A stretch of DNA of 64,000 nt from Fodinibacter sp963811825. Lineage in GTDB: Bacteria > Actinomycetota > Actinomycetes > Actinomycetales > Dermatophilaceae. Numbering within the stretch: position 1 is the first letter of the stretch; each line of letters starts with the position of its first letter. The notes beneath the pieces were generated by a model. It did not search any database. It saw only the letters and a list, made by a program, of their open reading frames with translations, and was not told where the DNA came from. Positions 55,243-64,000 of the stretch are shown piece after piece. The stretch is taken from NCBI GenBank assembly GCA_963811825.1, contig CAWESS010000032.1, forward strand, positions 1 through 64,000, written 5' to 3'. Position numbers and translations under genes: made by a program.

Positions 55243-57556
55243 ACCGGACCCGGCCGATCGAGGCCCTCCTGGCGGCACTGGCGACCATCGCGGTGACGTT
55301 TCCGGTGACGACCCTGTTCGCTCCGGACACGTGGTTCCGCCCGAGCGTGATCCTCGTGCTCGTCGTCGCGCTCGCCGGGATGGGACTGCGCCGGGTGACC
55401 TCGCAACGGCCGCTCGTCGTGCTCGGACAGGCCACCGCCCTCGTGTACGTCGCGTCGCTGCTGCACGGCCGCGGGCACCTCTGGGCCGACCTCGTCCCGA
55501 CCCCCGAGACCGGGCAGGCGTTCGGCATCCTGCTCACCCAGGCGCAGGAGACGGTGACGATCTCGTCGGCGCCGGCCCCGTCCAACCGCGGCACGATCCT
55601 CGCGATCAGCCTGCTCGTCGGCCTCACCGCGCTGGCGGTCGACGCGATCGGGGTGACGTACCGCAGCCCCGCACTGGCCGGCATCCCCCTGTTGTCCGCC
55701 TTCCTCGGTTCGGCCACCAACTCCGGTGACGGGTTGGCGGCCTGGTATGCCGTCCCCGCCGCGCTGTGCTGGCTCGCCCTCATGGGCCGGCAGTCCGTTG
55801 GCTCGTTGCGCGCGTGGGGCACGTCGGCCCCGGGCACGTCCGGGCGCACCGGCCCCGATCCGGCCACGGCCTTCGCGACGACCGGCCGCATCGTCGGGGT
55901 GGCCGCCCTCGCTGCTGCCGTCGTCGTGCCGGCCCTGGTGCCCCACCTGCCGACGACCTTCATCGCCGACGGCCTCGGGCAGAGCAGCAACTCCCGAGGC
56001 GGCGGCCCCGGCTCCAGCGTGCAGCTGTCGTCGACGGTGGACATCGCCCGAGACCTCGAGAGCCGTTCCGACGCGCCGGTGCTGCGCTACCGCACCAGCT
56101 CCGAGGACCTGCAGCCGCTGCGCGTCGGGGTCCTCGACAACTACCGAAGAGGTCAGTGGCAGGCGAGGCAGGAGTTCTCCTACGTGCCGATCGACGGTCA
56201 GATCCCGGCGCCGCTCGCCGGACCCGAGGTGCCTCGACGCGTCGAGCGCCTCGAGGTCACGGACAACGCGGTCGCGGGTGCCCCAGGTCGCGCTGCCGGC
56301 GGGCACCGTCGAGACGTCCTTCGCCGACGGCACGTGGAACGTCACGGTGGGTGGGGTCGTGCAGCTCACCGCACCCAGCGGCTCCTACTCGGCCGAGTAC
56401 GTCGAGCTCGACCCGGAAGCCGAGCAGTTCGCCACCGAGGCCGATCCGGACCTGCTCGGCGTCGACCGATCCACCCTCGAGGTCGACCGCCGTTCCGCGG
56501 ACGAGGTGCAGGCGCTGCTCGCCGAGCTGACCGATGACGGCGACTCCGCCCTCGACGTGGCCCGGACGGTGCAGGCCTACCTGCGCAGTACGGAGTTCAC
56601 CTACTCCCTCGACCTCGCCGAGGACGACGGCACGCTCCCCTCGGACCCGCTGTCACGGTTCCTGGAGACCAGGCGGGGCTACTGCGTGCAGTTCAGCACC
56701 GCGATGATCATGTTGTCGCGCGCGGCCGGCATCCCCGCCCGGATGGCCGTGGGGTTCCTGCCGGGGGTGCCCGACGGGGACGAGCGCGTCGTGCGGGTCA
56801 GCGACGCCCACGCGTGGCCCGAGCTGTACTTCCCGCAGCTGGGCTGGGTGCGCTTCGAGCCCACGCCGGCGACGCAGAGCAGCTGCCGCCCCTGACTACA
56901 GCCTCGCGCCCACCGACCCCGCGGCGACCGCGAGCCCCACGCCGAGCGCGACGACGCCCTCCTCGAGCGCAGCCCCGTCCACCGCCCCCACCCGCGACCT
57001 CACCGACGCCGGGGGCATGGGTGCCGCTGACACCGGCGGATTCTCGATCGTGCGCTTCGTCTCCGACAACGCCCTCACCCTGCTCGCCGTCCTGCTCGCC
57101 GTGCTGGCCGTGTCGGCCGTGCCCTTCGGTGCCTGGCTCGCGCGGCGGCGCTCGGCGCGTGCCGCTCGGGACGACGCGGACCGGGTCGAGGCCCAGTGGC
57201 AGTCGCTGCTGCTCCGGCTGCAGGACATCGGCTACGTCCCGCCCGACGGGACCACGCCACGGCAGGCGTCACGCCAGATCGGGCACGCGGCCTACCTGAC
57301 CCCGGACGAGAACGAGGCCCTCGGTCGCGTCGTGGCCACGGTCGAGCTGGCGCGGTACGCCCGTCCGGGCACCGACCTGCACGACGTCAGCGACGATGCC
57401 CAGGCCGTGTGGCGCGGGGCCCTGTCCCGGCGGCGGCGGCTGGACCGGGCGCGGGCGCTGCTGCTGCCTGCTGAGGGCCGTGGCCTGTGGCGCAGCGTCC
57501 TGCGCGGCATGACGCCCACCCGGAGGCGCACCGACCCACCTCAGGATGAGCCGTGA
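55239..57556 (+). CDS. TgpA-like transglutaminase membrane protein (two frame breaks)
   Basis: A membrane protein of about 770 residues. The N-terminal part has six to eight membrane helices (LLAALATIAVTFPVTTLF, ILVLVVALAGMGL and so on). The extracytoplasmic transglutaminase-like domain has the catalytic Cys in RRGYCVQFSTAM and the His in VSDAHAWPELYFP, with RFEPTP for the third position. A Ser/Thr/Pro linker, one more helix (ALTLLAVLLAVLAVSAVPFG) and a cytoplasmic DUF4129-like tail follow. Frames change near 56280 and 56888. The domain order matches TgpA proteins, which act on the cell envelope and co-occur with MoxR and DUF58. Confidence 0.88.
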
Positions 57557-57575
57557 CCGGAACCCCGAGGCCGGC

Positions 57576-58073
57576 TCACGTCGTGGCAGTGACGGGACGG
57601 TCGAGCGGCTTGTCCATCGTGACCTTGGTCGTCTGGTAGCCCAGCGACTCGTAGAGCCGACGAGCGCGCGTGTTGAAGCCGAACACACTGAGGCCGAGGC
57701 TGCGGGCACCGTGGGCCGCCGCGTACTCCTCAGCCAGGTGCATCGTCATCCGCCCCAGGCCCTGCCCCCGACGGGCCTCGTCGACCAGGACGTCCCACAC
57801 CCACCACGCGCCGGCGTCGGCTTCGGTGGCTGGCCCGATCCAGAGGTAGCCCACCGCCTGGCTCCCATCGAGGACGGTGAGCACCGCGTGGCCGGGGGCA
57901 GGTCGGCCGGCCGGGAACGACTGCGCCATCCCCTCATCGGCGATGCGCTGCGCGTCAGCGGCAGACCGCCCGACCTGCACGAGGTCGCGGGCGTACTCAT
58001 CGGCGCTGCGCTGGATCCAGGCAGGCATGAGCTCGGGCGGTACCGGGCGGAGCGACAGGGTCATCCCCGTCAC
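57576..58073 (-). CDS. GNAT family N-acetyltransferase
   Basis: A 165-residue acetyl-CoA-dependent transferase. The acetyl-CoA pyrophosphate loop is EARRGQGLGRMTMHLAE, preceded by VWDVLVDE (strand 4) and followed by the C-terminal LGLSVFGFNTRARRLYESLGYQ typical of RimI-like members. The acceptor substrate is unknown. ATG at 58073 or 58064 may be used. It is convergent with the transglutaminase gene, 19 bp away. Confidence 0.88.
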   Translation of the reverse strand: MTGMTLSLRPVPPELMPAWIQRSADEYARDLVQVGRSAADAQRIADEGMAQSFPAGRPAPGHAVLTVLDGSQAVGYLWIGPATEADAGAWWVWDVLVDEARRGQGLGRMTMHLAEEYAAAHGARSLGLSVFGFNTRARRLYESLGYQTTKVTMDKPLDRPVTATT

Positions 58074-58168
58074 GGTACGCCGAGTGCGTGGTGGGCTGCT
58101 GGCCTGCTGGTCGTCACGGTGGTGGCGGAGATGCTGGCCCGCGTCGGAGACATATCTGCGCCACGACA

Positions 58169-58205
58169 GAACTTCTCCGCCGTCACAGGGACGGCGGAGA
58201 AGTTC
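58169..58205 (-). terminator. Terminator after the OsmC-like gene
   Basis: A perfect 16-bp stem (58169-58184 with 58190-58205) with a 5-nt loop, 31 nt past the stop codon of the OsmC-like gene and upstream of the acetyltransferase. Confidence 0.75.
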
Positions 58206-58235
58206 AGCAACCCCGCTGGGCTACGCGCTGCCGGG

Positions 58236-58826
58236 TCAGCTGATCTCGACCTCGATGTCGACGGGTACCCCGTTGGTGAGCACGTCGTAGACGGCCGACC
58301 GCTGGCGGGACTGCTCGACGATGCCGCGCAGCACCTCCTCCGGGGCGTCTCCCTTGACGACGAACCGCACGCCCACCTGCTGGTAGCCGTTGCGGACCGG
58401 CTGCAGGCCGAGGATGCCGTTGAGGTCGATGTCGCCGGTCACCGTGGACCGGACCTCGGTGAGCGTCACGCCGCGGGCTGCGGCGATGTTGGCCAGACCC
58501 GCGGTGAGGCAGGCCGCGAGGGCGTGCAGGACGAACTCGACCGGGGTCGGGCCGTTGTCCCGCCCGACGAGCACGGCCGGGTGGTCGGCGTCGAAGGTGA
58601 ACTCGCGCTCGTGCGAACGCTCCTCGCCCACACCGAAGAAGTCGGAGATCGTCGACCGGCTGTGCGTGCCCTGCTGCCACTCGTTGTGGGCGCGGAACTG
58701 GAACTGCGCGGCGGCCGGCATCTGCTTGACGGCGTCCAGCGTGGCGAAGAGCGTCGCGGTGTCGACGCCGTTGCGAGAGGTGGCGCTGCGGTGGGTGTCA
58801 CTGCGGTGGGTGGTGTTGGTGGTCAT
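58236..58826 (-). CDS. OsmC family protein
   Basis: A 196-residue member of the OsmC/Ohr superfamily, thiol-dependent peroxidases or related proteins. The N-terminal part carries REFTFDADHPAVLVGRDNGPTPVEF, the central helix has HALAACLTAGLANIAAARG with one conserved cysteine, and the end gives QRSAVYDVLTNGVPVDIEVEI. Only one of the two cysteines usual in OsmC/Ohr is clear (in AACLTAG), so peroxidase activity is uncertain; the YhfA-type branch often lacks it. ATG at 58826 has GGAAGG upstream. It lies downstream of an FAD oxidoreductase in the same direction. Confidence 0.85.
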   Translation of the reverse strand: MTTNTTHRSDTHRSATSRNGVDTATLFATLDAVKQMPAAAQFQFRAHNEWQQGTHSRSTISDFFGVGEERSHEREFTFDADHPAVLVGRDNGPTPVEFVLHALAACLTAGLANIAAARGVTLTEVRSTVTGDIDLNGILGLQPVRNGYQQVGVRFVVKGDAPEEVLRGIVEQSRQRSAVYDVLTNGVPVDIEVEIS

Positions 58827-58906
58827 GGTGAGACGTGCCTTCCGGTGGGGTGGTGCCTTGGTGTGGATGCCGGAAGTTCCGGCAGGTCCTCTGGTGAGGT
58901 CTGTGG

Positions 58907-60112
58907 TCACGCGACGGCTGCGCCGACGGGTGAGGGCCGCGCGGCGAGCTCGCCGGCCTGGTCGTCGATGGCAACGGCCAGCAGCCGCTGGAGCTCGACG
59001 AAGCGCTCGGCACCGGGGAACGTGGCCAGCTCACAGGTGAGGTCGAAGATCGGGCGCGCCATGCGGTCGCGGTCCCGTGCGTATGCCGTGAGCGCGGCGG
59101 TCTCGCTGAGGGGGTGACGCAGCGCGGCGTCCAGGGCGGCCGCGAGCAGCTCGGCATCCCGGAAGGCATCGCTGATCCCGTGGCCGGTGATCGCGTCGCG
59201 GTGGTACCCGGCATCCCCGACGAGCGACCAGCCGGGGCCGGCGGCCTGGCGTACGTGGTTCGGCATGCGCAGCATCCCCCGCACCGGGGAGGTCTGCTCG
59301 GTGTGGTGGACCCGGTCGCCGAAGGCGGGGGTCAGCTCGGCGAGCAGGCCGGCGAGCACGGCATCCCGGCGACCGCCTCGCTGGTGCCTGCGGGCGACGT
59401 CCTCGGGCGTGCAGATCCACACGCAGGCCTCGCCCCCGTGGGTCGGGAAGGCTCCGGCCAGGGCGCCTGCACCGACGTGGTACTCGATGCTCGACCAGTC
59501 CCCGGCGAAGTACGCGTACAGGGCGGCACCCGAGGTCGGCCGCTCGAGGGTCAACGGCGCTTGGACGGCGCGTGCGACGCGGGAGCCGAGCCCGTCGGCA
59601 CCGACGACGTGGCGGGCGTGGACCCGGATGCCGCCGCGAGCGTCATGCGCGCGGAGGCCGACGACCCTGCCTCCGGCATCCTTCATCACTCCGTCGACGC
59701 TCACCCCCGCCGCGAGCCGTGCCCCTGAGCGACGGGCGGCGTCCTGGAGGATGCCGTCGAGGACGATGCGCCGCGGCGCGAGGAGGTGGTCGACGCCGTG
59801 CCGGTCCTTGATCGTGCGCGAGACGACGTCGTCACCGGTGTCGATCTCGACGGTCGTGACCCGCGGTGCCCCGGAGTCGTGCAGCGGTCGCAGCAGCCCC
59901 CACCGGTTCAGCTGCACCATGCCGGTGCGGGCGATGACGTGGGTCGACACGGTGTCGCTCGGGAAGCTCGCGCGGTCGACGACGAGCACGTCGTGTCCGG
60001 CGTCGGCCAACAGCATCGCGGTGGCGGCTCCCGCGCAGCGGGCACCGACGACGACGACGTCGGCTCGCCAGGTGCGGTCGGCGCCGGCCTGGCCCGGGGC
60101 GGTGTCGTTCAC
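58907..60112 (-). CDS. FAD-dependent oxidoreductase (aromatic hydroxylase/geranylgeranyl reductase-like)
   Basis: A 401-residue flavoprotein. The N-terminal dinucleotide-binding site is VVVVGARCAGAATAMLLADAG ending in the acidic VVDR (the motif here reads G-A-R-C-A-G). The DG motif region VVGADGLGSRVARAV and the GD motif SLVGDAGYHRDAITGHGISDAFRDAELL are the hallmarks of the PHBH-type monooxygenase/reductase fold. The substrate is unknown. GTG at 60112 has GGAGA 6 nt upstream. It is followed by the OsmC-like gene and preceded by the winged-helix/hydrolase gene. Confidence 0.88.
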   Translation of the reverse strand: MNDTAPGQAGADRTWRADVVVVGARCAGAATAMLLADAGHDVLVVDRASFPSDTVSTHVIARTGMVQLNRWGLLRPLHDSGAPRVTTVEIDTGDDVVSRTIKDRHGVDHLLAPRRIVLDGILQDAARRSGARLAAGVSVDGVMKDAGGRVVGLRAHDARGGIRVHARHVVGADGLGSRVARAVQAPLTLERPTSGAALYAYFAGDWSSIEYHVGAGALAGAFPTHGGEACVWICTPEDVARRHQRGGRRDAVLAGLLAELTPAFGDRVHHTEQTSPVRGMLRMPNHVRQAAGPGWSLVGDAGYHRDAITGHGISDAFRDAELLAAALDAALRHPLSETAALTAYARDRDRMARPIFDLTCELATFPGAERFVELQRLLAVAIDDQAGELAARPSPVGAAVA

Positions 60113-60153
60113 GGTTGTCTCCTCATCGGTGGCGATGGGACAACCGTCGTCGG

Positions 60154-61423
60154 CTAGGGCGCGGGGTTCTTGGAGACCGTGTGGCCCAAACGTGGACTTC
60201 GCGTGGACTCGTCGGACTGGCCCTCGGCGAGGAAGGCGTGGATCTCCTCGAGGAGGTGAGCCCACGCGGGCTCGTCGGGCCGCAGCAGGTGGTTCTGCGT
60301 GTCCAGTGGCACCAGCCGACTGCCCTTGATGAGCGCGGCCAGTGAGACCCCCTGCTCGAAGGGGATCCGCATGTCCTCGCGACCGTGCAGGATCAGCGTC
60401 GGTAGGTCAAGGGCGGAGGCGGCCTGCGTGACGTCCATGTCGAGGCAGGCGTCGAACAGCCGCAGGGCGTTCTCGGCCGAGGTGGTGCGCCGCATGAGCT
60501 CGGCGAAGTCGCTCCAGAGCTGGGGGTCGGCATCCGGCATGAACACCGAGGAGAAGTACAGCCGGAACGAGTGCTCGTCCCGGCCCCAGCCGAGCCGGAT
60601 GAGCTCGCGCTGCATCTCGAACTCGCGGTGGTGCTGCGGGGTGAACGAGCGCGCCCGCCGTCCCTTCACGAACGCGCCCACGAGGATGAGCCGGCTGACC
60701 CGCTCCGGATGGCGATGCGCGTACTCGATGGCCACGGGGCCCGCCCTGGGAGAGCCCCATCAGGGGGAACCGCTCGAGCCCCAGGTCGTCGACCACCGAC
60801 TCGAGGTCGTGCACGAACGACTCGAGGGAGACGTCGTACGGGTCGTGGTCCGACAGGCCGCATCCCCGTTCGTCGTACCGCACGAGGGTGTGCCCCCGGG
60901 AGAGCCCTTCCATCCAGTGCTGCCACACCGGGCTCGCCCACTCGTGGTCGAGGTGGGTGATCCAGTGCGCTGCCCGGACCAGCGGCGGGCCCGAGCCCAC
61001 GGTCGCGTAGGCCAGCCGTTCCCCGTCCGAGGTCCTGCAGAAGCGGATCCGCTGTTCCAGCCGTTGCGACGGAGGATCAGATCGCTGCCGGTCCTGCGAC
61101 CCTTCCGGGTCGTCCAGCTCCTCGATCGGGGCGACCCAGCGGTAGCCCCGCCCGTGGACGGTCTTGATGATGCTCTGCGTGATGCCGTCGTCACCCACCG
61201 CGCGACGCGCCGCCTTGATGCGGCTCGTCAGTGTCGACTCGCTGACGAAGCGGTCCCCCCAGACGGTGTCCAGCAGCTCGGTCTTGGGAACGACCCGCGA
61301 GCGGTTGACGATGAGGTGGCTGAGCACGTCGAAGACCTGCGGCTGGACGTGTTGTGGTTCCCCGCCCCGCTCGAGGATGAAGCGGGCGGTGTCGAGGACG
61401 GCATCCCCGAAAGAGAACCGCAT
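60154..61423 (-). CDS. OmpR-type winged helix fused to an alpha/beta hydrolase (one frame break)
   Basis: A two-domain protein of about 422 residues. Residues 1-100 form an OmpR/PhoB-type winged-helix DNA-binding domain (VQPQVFDVLSHLIVNRSRVV, ESTLTSRIKAARRAVGD, IKTVHGRGYRWVAP). After a linker comes an alpha/beta hydrolase: HTLVRYDERGCGLSD, the nucleophile elbow MGLSQGG, the acid in LHGREDMRIP and the histidine in LDTQNHLL. The frame shifts near 60735 by an extra C after GGGCCC, just behind the nucleophile. There is no receiver domain, so a small molecule bound or hydrolysed by the hydrolase may control DNA binding; this is inference. It may regulate the adjacent oxidoreductase. Confidence 0.88.
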
Positions 61424-61491
61424 GAGCCGAGTGTGACAGGGATGACCCGTGGTGGACAGGCAGCGGCGGTGGCTCCGAGGAGGCCTACCGG

Positions 61492-63300
<1,809 letters not shown>

Positions 63301-63453
63301 GGACACAGGCGACACCAACAACCTTTCGTCGCGGAAGACCGGTGTCCGGGCGCGCAGAGCAACGCCGGGGCCGGCTTGGGGGGAGGTCCTGTGCGACACC
63401 GTTTCGTCCGACCGTGGGGGGCTGGGCCGGGGCGTGACCAGGTGCGCTCTCAC

Positions 63454-63459
63454 ATTATA
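63454..63459 (-). promoter_or_regulatory. sigA: sigA promoter -10 element
   Basis: TATAAT on the minus strand sits in an AT-rich patch (TTTTATAATG) unique in this stretch. A weak -35 (GTGCCG) is 18 nt upstream. Transcription would start near 63447, leaving a leader of about 145 nt before the ATG at 63300. Confidence 0.65.
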
Positions 63460-63550
63460 AAACGCAAGAGCCGATTCCGGCACATCGCACCACCGCGGCG
63501 CGCCCTCCAACGGCGTGGGACACCGAGCTAGCCGGGGGCCTGACCGGCGG

Positions 63551-63946
63551 TCAGCCCTTGACGGCGAGGACGGCGCAGGGAGCGTCGAGGAGGATGCGCT
63601 GGGCGTTCGAGCCGAGGATCAGCTTCCCGACAGGGGTGCGACGGCGCAGCCCGATGACGATGAGGTCGGCATCGGTGTCGTTGGCGACCGCGATGAGGTC
63701 CTCGGCAGGCTCGTTCCCGCGCACGAGCTGGCGGACCTCGAGTTCGAGGCCATAGCCGCTCAGCTCGTCAGTGACCCGCTGCAGCTCGGCCTCGGCGGCC
63801 TGGCTCGTGTCGTCGTCGAAGTCGCGACCGCCGCGGTTGGAGTTGATGACGATGAGCTTGGACCGGCGCAACCTCGCCTCCTCGACCGCTCGGGCGAGGG
63901 CCGCTCGCCCTTCCTTGGTCGGAACGAACCCGACGACGATGGTCAC
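63551..63946 (-). CDS. Universal stress protein (single UspA domain)
   Basis: A 131-residue cytoplasmic UspA-fold protein starting VTIVVGFVPTKEGRAAL. The nucleotide-binding loop near the C-terminus is GLRRRTPVGKLILGSNAQRIL, which fits G-2x-G-9x-G(S) only loosely (Gly replaced by Arg at the second position). The end is DAPCAVLAVKG. GTG at 63946 is chosen over the upstream ATGs because AGGAGG stands 6 nt before it; translating from 63982 would put the ribosome-binding site inside the gene. It lies upstream of sigA on the same strand. Confidence 0.88.
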   Translation of the reverse strand: MTIVVGFVPTKEGRAALARAVEEARLRRSKLIVINSNRGGRDFDDDTSQAAEAELQRVTDELSGYGLELEVRQLVRGNEPAEDLIAVANDTDADLIVIGLRRRTPVGKLILGSNAQRILLDAPCAVLAVKG

Positions 63947-64000
63947 GATGTCCTCCTGTGGTGCTGACGGCATTGTCTTCACCGGCGACGTTACCGCAGT

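Overview
The window is GC-rich (about 70%) DNA from an actinobacterium, most likely a Micrococcales member of the Intrasporangiaceae type. The evidence is the complete actinobacterial division and cell-wall (dcw) cluster in its usual order (mraZ-rsmH-ftsL-ftsI-murE-murF-mraY-murD-ftsW-murG-murC-ftsQ-ftsZ-pgeF-yggS-sepF-yggT-wag31) with no ftsA, a Wag31/DivIVA, a sigma-A with an Ala/Lys-rich N-terminal tail, a HAIR-type heat-shock operator, frequent GTG starts and many apparently leaderless genes. The DNPR motif in MurE points to meso-diaminopimelate peptidoglycan. Genus-level placement is inference.

Layout. 0-7.3 kb is an accessory segment: a methyltransferase, a decayed DDE transposase fragment, a small winged-helix regulator, and a large secreted multicopper oxidase with C-terminal fibronectin-III domains. 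7.3-9.2 kb holds a small hypothetical protein, a glycine-rich hypothetical protein and an Hsp20 under a HAIR operator. 9.3-16.4 kb is a secreted-protein operon: an approximately 1800-residue DUF11/CARDB-like repeat protein, an SGNH-hydrolase-like protein that seems to lack catalytic residues, and a small exported protein. 16.4-26.5 kb is mixed metabolism: class II aldolase, a membrane protein with SatD, MtnA, a secreted cyanophycinase-like peptidase, a two-domain universal stress protein, oligopeptidase B and a secreted 5'-nucleotidase.

26.7-52.6 kb is almost entirely on the minus strand: dnaE, rluD, lspA, a DksA-like zinc-finger protein, wag31, yggT, sepF, yggS, pgeF, ftsZ and the rest of dcw up to mraZ. 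Read in the direction of transcription, this makes lipid II (MurC-F, MraY, MurG), polymerises and crosslinks it at the septum (FtsW/FtsI with FtsQ/FtsL) and positions the machinery (FtsZ, SepF, Wag31). Most junctions are 4-nt ATGA/GTGA overlaps. Facing away from mraZ on the plus strand is moxR-DUF58-transglutaminase (53.0-57.6 kb). 57.6-64 kb holds a GNAT acetyltransferase, an OsmC-like protein, an FAD oxidoreductase, a winged-helix/alpha-beta-hydrolase fusion, sigA and another universal stress protein.

Important caveat: many genes, including essential single-copy ones (ftsZ, murC, murF, murG, ftsL, ftsI, wag31), are broken by single-base frame changes with clear protein homology continuing in the next frame. 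The simplest reading is that the sequence carries single-base indel errors, so I annotate these as one gene each and name the approximate break points. No rRNA, tRNA, CRISPR array or complete mobile element was seen.
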